64,000 nt of DNA from Carettochelys insculpta (taxonomy: Eukaryota > Chordata > Testudines > Carettochelyidae): the NCBI RefSeq assembly GCF_033958435.1, contig NC_134137.1, positions 123,912,001 through 123,976,000 of the forward strand. Reading direction: 5' to 3'. Under the pieces are notes generated by a model. That model did no database searches and had not been told where the DNA came from. It was given only the letters and a program-made list of their open reading frames with translations. The number at the start of each line of letters is the position of its first letter. Within the stretch, counting starts at the first letter, position 1. The translations under genes were made by a program, and so were the position numbers. Of this stretch, positions 33,048 through 44,429 are shown piece by piece.

Positions 33048-33373
33048 CTGTTTCACAGCATAAAGGAGACGCCCGTAACAGTAGATCATAACCATTACAG
33101 GGATGACCAAGCAGAATATGAAGAGACAGACGATATAGGACACAGATTCAGCTGATTCAGAGGTCCAACGTACTGAACAGCTTGTGCCGGCTCCCTCAAT
33201 CCCATAACTGCTCCAGCCAACGAGTGGTGGTACTGTCCAGATCAGGGAATAAAGCCAGGAGCCACAAACTGCTAGCAGAGCCTTCTGATAGTCAGAGCCA
33301 TGTTTGTTACAGAGAGTGAGGGTAGTATAGCGTTCGTAAGACAGGATAGCCAAGGAGATTAGGGACACAATGC
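33048..33373 (-). CDS. tmtops: TMT-type opsin, one internal exon (probably exon 2)
   Basis: A 326-bp exon coding for end of transmembrane helix 3 to the end of helix 5 of a light-sensing G-protein-coupled receptor. The acceptor (TTTGTTGCAG before 33373) leaves a split codon; after it come 108 codons without a stop, ending CAG|GTAAGC (donor at 33047). Visible: 'ILSYERY' in place of the D/E-R-Y motif, helix 4 'LYSLIWTVPPLVGWS', extracellular loop 2 'GIEGAGTSCSVRW' with the disulfide cysteine and, six residues before it, the glutamate equivalent to rhodopsin E181, then helix 5 'YIVCLFIFCLVIPVMVMIYC' and 'LLYAVKQ'. The SLISLxxLSYERY / SLIWTxPPLxGW / SYIxCLFIFCL pattern points to the teleost multiple tissue (TMT) group rather than OPN3, VA or OPN5. 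The retinal lysine is on another exon, not in the window. Confidence 0.92.
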
Positions 33374-34930
33374 CTGCAACAAACCAAACAAGTTAGGGAT
33401 TTAGTATCACTGTTTTGTATGGCACCAGTGTGATAGACATGACAATAACCTGGACACATCACTGAATTACATTTAAACCTTACTGAATTACCTTTACGTA
33501 TTTTAGGAGCAGGTTGTATTGAAAGTGCAAATTTTTAGGTGCTGTTGAGGACTCTATAAATTACCGTGGCAGAGGGGGACCATAGTTCTCTGGGAATTAA
33601 GAGCCGTGGGAGGGTGCTAAGGCAAATTCAGTCAGGTTTCAACACCTCCAGAGAGGTGCCTCCAACTACTGAGAACCTCACACGCACTGGTTCAAACTGG
33701 ATTCTCCCAAGACAATAGTGGAAAAAAAAAAGAATTTTGGTTAAATAGCCTGAGATAAAATTGACTCTGGGCCTTTTTTCTGACCCAATAAACAGACAGG
33801 CTCTTCTGTCCCTGGGGGGTGTGATCCATAGGGAGGGTTGGAAGGTTTCTAGTTCACTGAAGCTCCATAATATTTAGGAGCTAGTTCTGAGCTTAAGCTC
33901 TGATGAATTTGTGACCAAAGTACAGTTTGAAGGCCTAATCACCAGCCTGAGCCCTTGCTGGAGTCTTGGAATGGTGCTTAATTAACTGATTAGCATGCGT
34001 GGAGGTTCTTTCATTGTTTTTAATACATTTTCTTGGCATGATTTCACTTTATCAATGAATGCTTATAAAGCTTATAAGTATGCTAGCTTATAAAGGACCA
34101 TTTGATAACTGTAGCAAGTACAGTATTGCCATCTCTGAGGAGGAAAGTGAAGCAGATCTGCTTTGATAGTCTATCTTTTGCTGGGTAGGTCACAATATAA
34201 TCAGGGAACTGTGCAGCCTGGAAATACCTCACTCAGAAGAGGAAGAGATACAAACCTCTGCCAAAGAAAGCTCCAGAGCTGGAAGCCTGCCCACTGGGCA
34301 TCTTTCAAGGACTATAAATGAGGGGGAGAATACAGGTGTAGGTGGATTGGACAACGATTGGCAGCAGAAAACTAAATACCCTCTTCTGCATTATTAGACC
34401 ATCTGATGTATTGGTGGAAATGCCCTTTGTTAATCTGCATTGAAATCCACACTGGAGCCAGTAGCTCTATACAGCATGTCAAATTCTTCCTGACTAATCT
34501 GTTCTTTAAAGACACTCCTCGTTTAGAACTATTAATATTCAAGATAAGTCTCTGAAACCCTAAACATTTTAGTGTTTCCCAATAGAAAAAAATATTTTCT
34601 ACATGAAGCAATTAATATTTTGAAAATATTGCCTTTCTAAGGTGTATTACTTCAAGATCCAGAGCATTTTTAAATAGCAAACTGCCAGTCAGTAATGCAA
34701 ACAGCATAAATTGTGGACTGGAAGAGCTGGAGGTGTAAAAATTTCTGCTATCACTCCAGTAGGAATTATATTTTCTTCCTATTGTGAGAGACTGGTTGTC
34801 CTTGTCTTGCACCTTCTGTAGTTGTTTCACCTCTGTGCAAAGCTAGAGGAAAGTAGGTAACCGCGGCACCCCTGCTGCCATTCTGATTTGGTAACATTTT
34901 GCACTCAAGCTGCACAGGCATATATGACTA
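33374..34930. other. Intron sequence 5' of the opsin exon
   Basis: No opsin first exon (helices 1-3) is seen on the minus strand here or to the window end, so the preceding intron is at least about 30 kb if the gene is intact. No named repeat recognised. Confidence 0.45.
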
Positions 34931-34937
34931 TGTAGGA

Positions 34938-35150
34938 AGGCAACAAGAAATCCTGTGGCACCTTCTAGACTAACAGATATTTTGGAGCATAAGCTTTCAT
35001 GGGCAAAGACCCACTTCATCAGACTCATGCATCCGACGAAGCAGGTCTTTGCCCATGAAAGCTTATGCTCCAAAATATCTGTTAGTCTAGAAGGTGCCAC
35101 AGGACTTCTTGCTGTTTTTGAACATACAGACTAACATGGCTACCCTTCTG
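34938..35150. repeat. Two copies of the unassigned family in inverted orientation (hairpin)
   Basis: 34938-35024 (plus) and about 35031-35118 (minus) are inverse copies of 'CTGTGGCACCTTCTAGACTA', 'GATATTTTGGAGCATAAGC' and 'GGGCAAAGACCCACTTC', with a spacer of under 15 bp. The minus copy extends to 35150 with 'ACAGACTAACATGGCTACCC'. Both arms share the unusual CTTCTAGAC variant, so the pair arose by one duplication/inversion event rather than two insertions. Confidence 0.9.
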
Positions 35151-35302
35151 ATATACGTAGAAAGGAAGACAGTGGAAAGTCAGGCCAACAGTATACGTAC
35201 ACCCACAAATGAAAATTGTCATAGCTACACTGACTTCATTTGAGCTACAACAATTTACATAATTTGAGGGTCTGAGCTACAGATTTTAAAGCCTGAGACT
35301 AG

Positions 35303-35567
35303 GGCTACACTGTAGCCCTATCTCGAAATAACTTACACTACTTGCATAGTTTCAAGCTAACCGATTTCAAACTCAGTGCCAGCTACACAGCACTGAAGTT
35401 TTAAATAAGTGTCTATTTCAAAGTTCCTCCTATCTCTCTCACAATAACAGTGGTGGGAGCAAAATACTGTGCTTGAAATAGCGCTGCTATTTCAAGTATG
35501 GTGTTTGGCCATAGAGTTTCTATTCTGGGATACAACTGTATCCCAAAATAGAAACCCCAGTGTAGCC
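35303..35567. mobile_element. Inverted-repeat DNA element
   Basis: GGCTACACTGTAGCCC at the left and, inverted, GGCTACACTGGGGTTTC at the right; internal 'CTATTTCAAGTATGGTG' and its neighbours are partly inverted. Target duplication not clean (TAG and TTA). Confidence 0.65.
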
Positions 35568-36089
35568 TTAGCCTTCAGTAACTACTGTGGTCTATCAGTA
35601 TAGCGTAGGCCGTAGAATTTCAGCATGGGAATTCCTATGTCAAGCCCATATCTTATCAGAGAAAGACATCACATCTTGATTTAAAGACTCCAGATAGAGA
35701 ATCTACCACACCTCTTGATGTTGCCAATTATACTTACTATTAAAAATTGGAACCATATTTCTAGCTCATATTTATTTAGCTTCAGCTTTTAGTAATGTAC
35801 TTTCAGAAATCTTTTTTCCTGTGCCATTACTTATATACTCTGGTAAAGACAACTCTTATCCTGAACTAAACTACGTATCTTTCCCAGTAAAACAAGTTTT
35901 CCAGATCTCAGATAATTCTTTTAGATCTCTTTTGAATTCTAAAATGCTGTTATCCCTTTTCCTTTCTTTAAGTTAAATTATCTTGATGTTCCTGATAAAT
36001 GTTACAGCTTAGTTAGCATAAATTGATATTGTACATGAAAATATTTTGTTGTAGATTCTTACATACGCTAGCCTGTCACAGCCATAACT

Positions 36090-36185
36090 GCTTGAGTTAT
36101 TGTTTAGCCATGTTGATCCTGCTCTATGAGACAGTCAAGATGGGTCAAGTATTATCTTTTACTGGAGCTATTCTTTAAGGCTGTC
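36090..36185 (+). repeat. Unassigned interspersed fragment
   Basis: 'GTTTAGCCATGTTGATCCTG' followed by 'GTCAAGATGGGTCAAGTATT' and 'ATCTTTTACTGGAGC' resembles a common sauropsid retroelement 3' end distinct from the 13860 family. Name uncertain. Confidence 0.5.
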
Positions 36186-36189
36186 TGGT

Positions 36190-38600
36190 GCACAAGATTC
36201 TCCATCAGCTGAAGTTGTGCAAATAAAAAAATATTACCTCATCTACCTTGTGTTACTAGCACCTCAAAGTGCTTGATGCAGTACTATTGGCTACGTGTTA
36301 AAACACACTTACCAACCTTTCTATATTTTCCCTACACACATAAAGGGAGAGTGAAGCGACTTATGCGCCTCATGCTTTTTACTCTCTCCACATTTTGGTA
36401 TGTGACAAGGGACCTAGGAGGACTTCATGTTCATTTCCTGATTGTCTGGGTAGTATCAAAGCCACATGAAAGCAATGAAGATTGGAGGGAACCACTGTGA
36501 AGTCTTTGATAAAGATATTGCACTTTCATGCAATTTCCTTCTGAAATTAAAATACATTTCATTGAAATTAAAAAAAATTTTCTGAACACTACCAGTCAAG
36601 CTATAAATGTGTGCTTAGTACAAATAATTAAATTACCTGGCTTTTTCTAATACTTACATCAAATATTTTCAGTTTAATTATCCCTTGCTAATTTACAAGA
36701 TATTGCAAAAGAACAGACTAATTAATTTGGATTAATTAAGAAATGACCCAAAACTTTGTCCAAAGCATTAATAAAAGTTCATTAAAAGTTTAGTAGATTT
36801 TTTTTTCACATCTTTATTTCCCCCTAACTTGTTTTCACTTTTTTATGCCTCTTTACTTCTCAGCCTTCAGCAACGGAAATGCTGAAATATTGGGAGGGAT
36901 AGTACAAGATTTATAGCCCGGCTCTGCAACTCCAAGAGGTATGAATGACTTAACCTCACAGCAACCTCAGCATCAGAATAAAAATAAGCATGTTCGGATC
37001 TACCAATTACGAGCTCTATTTGTGCTGCCTTTCTGAACTAAGGCATTCATTATGAACTGCAATTTTTATTAGCAACAAGACGTGGCCAGTAATGAACAAA
37101 AAAACTAATTAATAAATTGCAAGCTTTTCTATGCCCATCCTGCTACAAACTTGACTTGAACATATTGTATTCTTCCTTGATATATTCTACATAGGCCTCA
37201 TTAATGCTAATAGAGATTGTATATTTATCAACAGATTACCCCCATAAGAAAGTTGTATGAAATTAATTAAATCTGTTTCTTGTATAGACAAGACCTCTCT
37301 ATTCATTTGCATATTCAGCTCTTGTTAGTTGCTGACTGCACATTATGGACTATTCCCATTTGTGCCTGATAAATTTCCAAGAGGATGAAAAGAAGTGAAT
37401 GAGTTTTTAGGAGGACTTTAGAGAGGGTGTGTGAGAGGCCTGCTTTCCAGCTACAATTCAAATCTCAAAACTATGATGGGCATCAGTTGACTAGTGTTTG
37501 GGACTTCCCATAGGCACGCCATGTTTTCATTCTTGCCTGAAGCCAGAAAGGGTTTCCTGAGTATGAGCTGGTCACTGAATTAGAAGAGACAACTTATGGA
37601 TAAGAGGGATAAGTACAGATGCTACAGAGCATCAGATAGACTGAGGAGATATTGGACAATCACATTTGGGAAGAACCTCAGATTCAAGGAAGAAAGAGAG
37701 GAAGGAAAAATCAGAACTGAGGCCCTGCAGTTCGTAACTAGAGTTGGTTGAAATGTGAGAAATTGTAACTTTTCAAAAATTGTTTTCATTCTGAATCTGA
37801 GCACAAACACACTTTCAAAATTCCTGTAAAGTGGAAGTTCTGAAAATTATTTAGGAAATTTCTGTTTCAATTTTTTTTTAAAGTTTATATTAGTTTATTG
37901 TATTACTTGCCATTAGTAGTGCATTGTGAAAGCTAATAGACCAGAAAGCTGGTAGGCCAGAAAGCTAGCTTGGTGAGAGAGGCAACACCAGGTAAAGGAA
38001 CCTCAGGGCTGCAAGGAACAGCTGATCTGGGGAAGCAGCCAAGGAGGGGCTTCTACAAATCAATTAGAGCCAGCTGAGCCCACTTGAGGATGTCCTAGGA
38101 CAGTTCAAAAGGCCTCCCTGGGACCAGGGGAAGAGGAGGTTGGAGTGGTGAGAACAGAGAAGGATGGAGTGAGTTAGAGAGCAGAGGAAGAACTTCAGAG
38201 ATAGCAGAGGAAGGGAAGAGTCCCTAACAAGGAGAGTTTGAGACCTCCCTCTCCCCAGGCAACCAGGGCAGGGTGGGGGCCTACCCCTCAGCCCTTTCAG
38301 TCCCTTCAGCCCAAGAACCATGGGGCAAACTGCAGTGAGAGTATGTGGGGCACAGGCTATCTATGGGACATTTGAGTAGGACATTGAATAGGTCTGGAAC
38401 CCAGGAACGAGGCTGACTCTACCACAGCATAATATGGCTTAAGATAATGGTTGAAACATTCAATTTTATTTTTAAAATCATTAAGGGCAGCTGCTGCATG
38501 TGATCATATGATTAGATTACAAACCAATAAAATACCTCTATGGTGCTATGAAAGGGCCAGCTTCGCAAAGATGAAAAAAGTTATGAACCAAATCAGTTGG
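36190..38600. other. Long stretch without recognised features
   Basis: AT-rich, no convincing frame on either strand, no repeat I can name. Confidence 0.4.
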
Positions 38601-38639
38601 GAGCATTTTTAAATAAAAAAACATGAATGATAAATGAGA

Positions 38640-39430
38640 ACTACCTGAGAACACTTTACTAGATGATAAAAAGCCACAGATAAGAGAAAGGACCACACTG
38701 GTTTAAAAACAAATGAACGAACCTGGCTCAGAAGTGTAAGCAGCTACAGGATAGTACTAAAAACACAAACACTATAACACTGGAGGAAGAAAGGGGAAGT
38801 TGATATTAATAAATAAAAATTGGTAATGGTGGAAAATAAGGCAAACCAAAGGATATACGGAACAACCTATGACCATCAAGTTAAATAAATATCAGCTTAA
38901 GGACTGAAAGGAATCCTAACAACGCTACAGGTCCATTACTGGGTGAAAATGGTAGAAATGTCAATAATGTAGAAAAGACAGAAGTTTTCAATAAATACTT
39001 CTATTCAGTATTTAGGTAAAAAGCAGTGAGATCATATAACGATGGGATACTGTCCATTCCTACAGTAACTTAGGAGGTCGGTAAACAACAGCGACTAAAT
39101 CTAGACATATTTAAATCAGCAGATCTGGATAACTTATGTTTAAAAGAGCTGGCTGAAGAGCTTTGTGGACTACTAAAGGTGATTTGCAGTAAAGCTTGTA
39201 ATGCTGGTAAAATTCCAGAGGACTTGGAGAAAGCTACTGTGACACCATTCAAAAAAAGTCAAATGGCAATGACGTAGGCTTGTCAGCCTTACATCACTCT
39301 GGGGATGAAACAATGGAGCAGCTGATATGGGACTCAATGAAGAATTAAAAGCAAGGTAATACAATTAATGTCAGTCAACCTAGCGTTAGGGCAAATAAAT
39401 CTTGAAAAATTCATCTCATCTCTCTTTGGA
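38640..39430 (+). pseudogene. Non-LTR retrotransposon (CR1/L2-like) reverse transcriptase remnant
   Basis: Plus-strand reading gives 'EVFNKYFYSVF' near 38970-39015 and then 'SADLDNLCLKELAEELCGLL' followed by 'IPEDLEKATVTPF' at about 39115-39255, the blocks ahead of the RT palm in CR1/L2-like ORF2 proteins. Stops and frameshifts follow. Catalytic motifs are not present. 5' and 3' truncated. Confidence 0.75.
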
Positions 39431-39672
39431 TTAGATTACAAGTCTGGTATTGGCCTTAGCTCAGGGAAGTTCTAAGTGGTCAGTGCTATTACACAGGAGC
39501 CAGACTACGTGAATGCAGTGGTGCCTTCTGGCTTTATGGTGTACGAATGAATCTGAGACAGGGTTGGGTCTATTTGATGAAAGATCCAGGACCTGATGCA
39601 AAGCCCACTGAAGTCAGTAAAAAGACCATCACTGACACCAGTAAGATTAAGGTCATTGCTTTGTCTGACGTA

Positions 39673-39674
<2 letters not shown>

Positions 39675-39713
<39 letters not shown>
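39675..39713. repeat. (GT)n microsatellite
   Basis: About 19 uninterrupted GT dinucleotides; likely polymorphic in length. Confidence 0.98.
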
Positions 39714-39715
<2 letters not shown>

Positions 39716-39929
39716 GTGGGAGGGGTGGGGTTAGCCAGTCATGTATGTTGTAAGTTTGTCTGACCAAAAGACTGTAGGAGGTAAAAGCTGTTATCTGCCA
39801 TGCCCATATTATGCCTGGGTCTGGAGGTTTGGTTGTTATACCTTGACAGTACATCAAGGTAGTCTAATGCAAGAGGTGCCTGGGCTCAATCCATTTTTTT
39901 ACAACTGTAGCTGATGCTGCAAATCCCAA

Positions 39930-40139
39930 GGTACACATCTTATAGAGCTGGAGGGGACCTTAGGAGGTCATTGAGTCCAGTCCCCTTCCCTCTTGGCAGG
40001 GCCACACACCATCCCTAACAGATTTTTTTTTCTTTTTTAAATCTACTGGCCCTAGACTGCTAAACAGCCTCCTCAAGGATTGAGCGCACAACTGCAGGTT
40101 TAGAAGGTCAATGCTCAAACCACTGAGCTATCCCCCCCT
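39930..40139 (-). mobile_element. tRNA-derived SINE with CR1-like tail, second copy
   Basis: On the minus strand the head at about 40139 reads GGGGGGATAGCTCAGTGGTT with a box A (TAGCTCAGTGG), a box B-like region around 40075-40092, and the CR1-like tail 'GGTCCCCTCCAGCTCTATAA' at about 39937-39957. Same orientation and structure as 17813-18032. Confidence 0.88.
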
Positions 40140-40786
40140 ATAAACAGCTGAGCCTACAGGTTGTTGGGGCTCAGCTGTGGCGCAAATTAAGGACTGATGT
40201 AGACTGATTTCAGTTCACCAGGGCAAAAACCATACCTCCTTTTGTATCTTTTATAGCACTAAGCACCCAGTAGTGGTTGATCCTTCAACCCCTGCTCTCA
40301 CTGAATAGCACTTACTCATGTCACTATCCCATTAAATTCACCTACTGAGAGGAGATGTGGGAGAATTGGACCCATGCTATTAGCAAACAGTTGCTACTTG
40401 AAGCACATGCATTTTTATATACTGGCCCTAAAGTTGATGACATCTTTTCAATGCAGGCATTTTTCGGAACATATTGCTCATACTGCCTTTGTAAGACCTA
40501 CAGAACATGACATAAATGGAAAAAGACCTTTTAATGAGTGCATTAGCTGTTGCACATGCCTGTAATCTTATCTTAGTGAGGGTAACCTATGAATACACTG
40601 AAGAAAAAATGCAGGTGAATAGGATAGTTGGTAACTGAAGTAAACCTACATTAAAATAATTAGTGCCTGTTATTACACTTACATCTAACACTTGTGTGAC
40701 AGAGCTAGTCTAAATAGGACTCAAGCATTTTTTTGGCTCCCATATCCTGAAAATCTGCTCATAGGTCAAAGTGGCACGTGCTAGGA

Positions 40787-41560
40787 CAGGGGTCGGCAGC
40801 CCGTGGCTCCAGAGCTGCATAAGGCTCCTTAAGGAGCTACTTGCAGCTCCGAGAGCTGCCACCACTGACTCCTCTTATGGCTCTGGAGTTTAATAATTTA
40901 AAATTAGATTTTAAATTAAATTAGAATTTAAAAATAAATTCTCTTTAAGTGGCCGCAGTCAGGGGCGGCAGGGCAGGGAGTCCAAAAGTGAAAGCCGGCC
41001 AGGCAGGGAGCTGCCCCACATGGATAGAAGTCAGCTGTCAGGAGAGCTGGGGGGGAGACGGCCAAGGCTGCCTCTGCTGGAGCCACACAGCCTTGCAGCC
41101 TGCTGAGAAAGAGGAGGTGGCGGCAGTGGCAGTGGCAGGGAGCAGCGAGGGAAGGCCGCAGCTGTGGCAGAACTGTGCACTTAAATGAGTAATTCTGGAA
41201 GCTGGGGGTGGGGGAGGGAGGTTGGAGCTCAGAGGGATTAAGCCTGGGGTTATAGCAGGGAGGTTGGGACTCAGAGGAGCTAAGCCTGGGGGTGGAGGGG
41301 TTTGTGAAATGGGGGTAAAGCCTGGAGATTGGAGGTGGATTTGGTGGCTGAGGCACGTAAAGCCTGGAGATGGGGGTAAGAACTTCCTAACTGGTAAGAA
41401 TAATTGTGTGCACGCCTGTGCTGTTAACATAGGAGTGATAAAAAACACACTTTGACGTTGTTTATTAAGGACTGTCTCCTATTCACATGCACTGCGGCTC
41501 TTGAAGGATTGATTTTGTAACTGAATTTGAAAAAATGGCTCTTCTTGCAATTTCAGCTGC
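40787..41560. mobile_element. hAT-like element with internal minisatellite
   Basis: Left end CAGGGGTCGGCAGCCCGTGG, the classic start of a hAT family whose interior reads 'GGCTCCAGAGCTGCATAAGG'. 41205-41375 is a G-rich array on 'TTAAGCCTGGGGGTGG'-type units, and 'GCGGCTCTTGAAGGATTG' lies near the right. The right end is decayed; GTCTAGGA after about 41562 could be the partner of TGCTAGGA (40779-40786), 6 of 8 matches, but I am unsure. Confidence 0.6.
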
Positions 41561-41814
41561 AGGTCTAGGACTTCTGCTTCAGCTACTTGTGCAGTGTGAC
41601 CACAGCTGAAAGTTGCTTGCAATAAAAGTACTATTTTTTCTAGTATATACAAGGCTTTAGAAAAACCTGTGTACACAATATTGAGACAGGATGAAGAGCA
41701 GGGAGGAGGGGAAGACCGGAACTCATCTCAAAAGCTTCAGGAGTACATAGTGAGACTGTGCAGGCAATAAGAATAGGCCTTAGACAAGGAGCAGAGAATA
41801 TCTGCACTAATACA

Positions 41815-42474
41815 TAAGAACAGCCATACTAGATCAGGTGAAAGGTCCATCTAGCCCAGTATGTTACCCATTCTCAGCTTCTGGCAAACGGAGGCTATGG
41901 ACAGTATTGATGCCGATCCTGGCTAATAGCTATTGATAGTCCTTTATTTCAGGAATTTATCTAGCTCCTTTTTGAAGGCTGTTATAGTCCTGGCTTTCAA
42001 AACAGCCTTTGGCTAAGAGTTCCACAGGTTAACTGTGCATTGGGTGGAAAAAATACTTCCAAGCATTTGGTTTTATAGTTGATGTCTATTAATTTCACAT
42101 GGTGAACCCTAGTTCTTCTGTTATGAAAAAAAGTAAATAGCACTTCCTTATTTACTTTCTCCAACCCCACCATTACATGTATAAACCTCTGTCATATTCC
42201 CCCACACCCTTCCCCAGCCATCTCCTTTGCAAGTTGGAAAGTCCCAGTTTTATTAATCTCTCACCCTAGGGAAGTGCTCCATACCCCTAATAATTTTTTG
42301 TCCTTCTCTGTACCTTTTCCAATTCCAGTAGCTCTTGTTTGAGATGAGGCAACCATACGTGCACATAATAGTCAAGATGTGGGCATACCATGGATATATA
42401 GGAAGCCAATATATTTTCTGTCGCACTATCCCTTTCCTAACATTCTGTTAGCTTTTTTGACTGATGCTGCACAC
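41815..42474 (-). repeat. CR1-like LINE, 3' part
   Basis: Reverse-strand non-LTR sequence: 'AGAACAGCCATACTAGATCA', 'GGTCCATCTAGCCCAGTATG', 'CCTTTTTGAAGGCTGTTATA', 'TTAATCTCTCACCCTAGGGA', 'CACATAATAGTCAAGATGTG', 'CTAACATTCTGTTAGC'. These words are the antisense of the end of a CR1-type ORF2 and 3' region. It continues at 42817 after a nested insertion. Confidence 0.85.
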
Positions 42475-42477
42475 TGA

Positions 42478-42813
42478 AGCTATGTCTAGATGGCAGACTT
42501 CTTCTGAGAGACTTCTGGTCTCTCGGAAGAGGTCGTCTGTATCCAAATAATGTGGCTGCTTTTCTGAGACCACTCTTGGAAAAGCGGATGCATTCTGCCA
42601 ACATCCCGGTATACCTCGTGCCATGAGACAGAAAGGATGTACTGGCTGCGGGGCTCTTCCCAACATTTGGCCCTGTGTGGATCGGCCAAATGTCAAGAAA
42701 GCCTCTCCCAGCAGAACGGTCTGCAAAAGATACACAAATTGCACACCACAATTGCGTGCACACCATAATTTGTGTATCTTTTGCTGACAGTTCCCCGCCG
42801 TCTAGACACCGCC
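42478..42813. mobile_element. Inverted-repeat DNA element nested in a CR1, duplication TGA
   Basis: Ends AGCTATGTCTAGATGGC and, inverted, GGCGGTGTCTAGACGGC; TGA at 42475-42477 and 42814-42816. The CR1 on both sides joins as ...GCACACTGA|GTGGATGA..., so the insertion is exactly delimited. Inside, 'AATTTGTGTATCTTTTG' and 'CAAAAGATACACAAATT' form a hairpin around 42722-42785. Confidence 0.9.
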
Positions 42814-42816
42814 TGA

Positions 42817-42960
42817 GTGGATGATTTGAGAGAACTATCTTGTACTACTCCAAGATCTTTTTCTTGAGTACTAACAGCTAATTTAGACCTCATCATTTTA
42901 TATATAGTTGAGATTATGTTTTAAAATTTTCATTACTTTGCACGTACCTATATCACAGAA
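42817..42960 (-). repeat. CR1-like LINE, continuation beyond the nested element
   Basis: 'CTCCAAGATCTTTTTCTTGA', 'GCTAATTTAGACCTCATCAT' and 'CATTACTTTGCACGTACC' continue the fragment at 41815-42474 and match 16495-16690. Confidence 0.85.
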
Positions 42961-43729
42961 ATCTATTGTTAAAAGAGCATAATTAAGTTTGCAAAGTCTA
43001 AAAAAATTCCTCAGAAATGCCAGGATTAAGGTTGCCTGTGATAACATAATTAAAGATTATTAGAGTGCATATAAACAAATAAGCACTGTATGGGCAGCCT
43101 CAAATCTGGCATTTTCTAACCTTTCAGTGTTTGGCTTTGAAGCTTAATAAAGCTATTTTAATGTAGATTTACATGTGGTATTATTTATTCCCCATATCAT
43201 GGTTGTTTCCAGAGATTCTAATCAGCATCAGGACACCACTGTACTAGCACACAGGGAGTGGCAGATCCTGCTCCCACATTGCTTAGCCTCAGTCTACACT
43301 AATTACCAAAAAAATGGTAATTTTCAGACAGGTATACATACAGTATTATTCATAGACTCTGCTGAGCGCATTTTATTTTTTCTCACATAGATACATATCC
43401 TTGTCTTGGCTATTGTTTTCCAAAAGCTAGCTTACTTGTACATGCACTGGTCACACTGCTATTCAAAAGTGAGCTGACTGCAATCACGGTTTTGTTAGCT
43501 AGTGCAGAAGTTTGATCAGCCTGGGTGTAGGTTCTAATTGGACAGCTGGCTTTCATAACGCTGTCCTATATACCCTGAAAAGCACCTACAAATAGAACAA
43601 GCAGGTCTCAGACAGAACTCCCTAATCCCCATTTCTCAGTATAACAAACAAGCATTGGACAGAATTATCTCTAAATGAAAGGTCAAGCCAGGGGGAAAGC
43701 AACTTAAATTTCTCACAGCTACAGTCATA

Positions 43730-44110
43730 TCTCAACCCCTGCCTTCCTGGGGTGAGGTCGTACAGGGCAAGGGGCTGGGCTGGAGGAGTTACAGTATGAC
43801 AGTACCTATAAGAAATTTACGTGCTGTGTGGAGTGTTGGGGGCTCGGGGCAGGGGCTTGGAGAGTGTGTGGATGTGGGGGACTCCAGGCAGGGGTAGTGG
43901 ATGTGGGGGAAATGCAGGCGATAGGTCAGGGGTTGGGGTGTACATAGGAGGGAGTGCAGAGAAAAGGCAGGGGGGCCCTCAGGGCTGAGACAGTCTCAGT
44001 TGGTGACACTGCCCTGCACTGTTCCTGTTCCCCACCAAATGGAAGCTATGAAGGCAGCAGCCTCCAGTGTGGGAAGTAGGAGTGCAGCAGACCCGGACTC
44101 TCAGCCTCAT
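43730..44110. other. G-rich low-complexity stretch
   Basis: GGGGCTCGGGGCAGGGGC-like words; compositional, non-coding as far as I can see. Confidence 0.5.
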
Positions 44111-44429
44111 CTCGGGGTGGGGGGATGAACAGAGATAAAGGGGCTGGCTCAAAGCTCCATCCCCAGTCAGTCACTTTCTTACTGGTGTGCTGGGCTTACT
44201 AGCACCTTTTGGCATCAAGCACTGGCATAGAAGCCCAATAGCTACATCGTGTCTTGGGCACAGGGAGTGTCCTATGTGATGATTAGTTGCAGGGAACAGA
44301 TGTAAGAAATTCAAGTTAATATCACAAACTAAGATATTCATCCATTTACAGAACTATTCTTGAGTCTGATTTGGACTATTCTCTGAGACTTAATTATACA
44401 TTATAGGTAAGAAGGGCACACAACTAGTT

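Noticed and set aside
34843..35100. 85-residue minus frame as a possible first opsin exon
   Set aside because: Its sequence is the translated hairpin repeat; none of the helix 1-3 opsin motifs is present.
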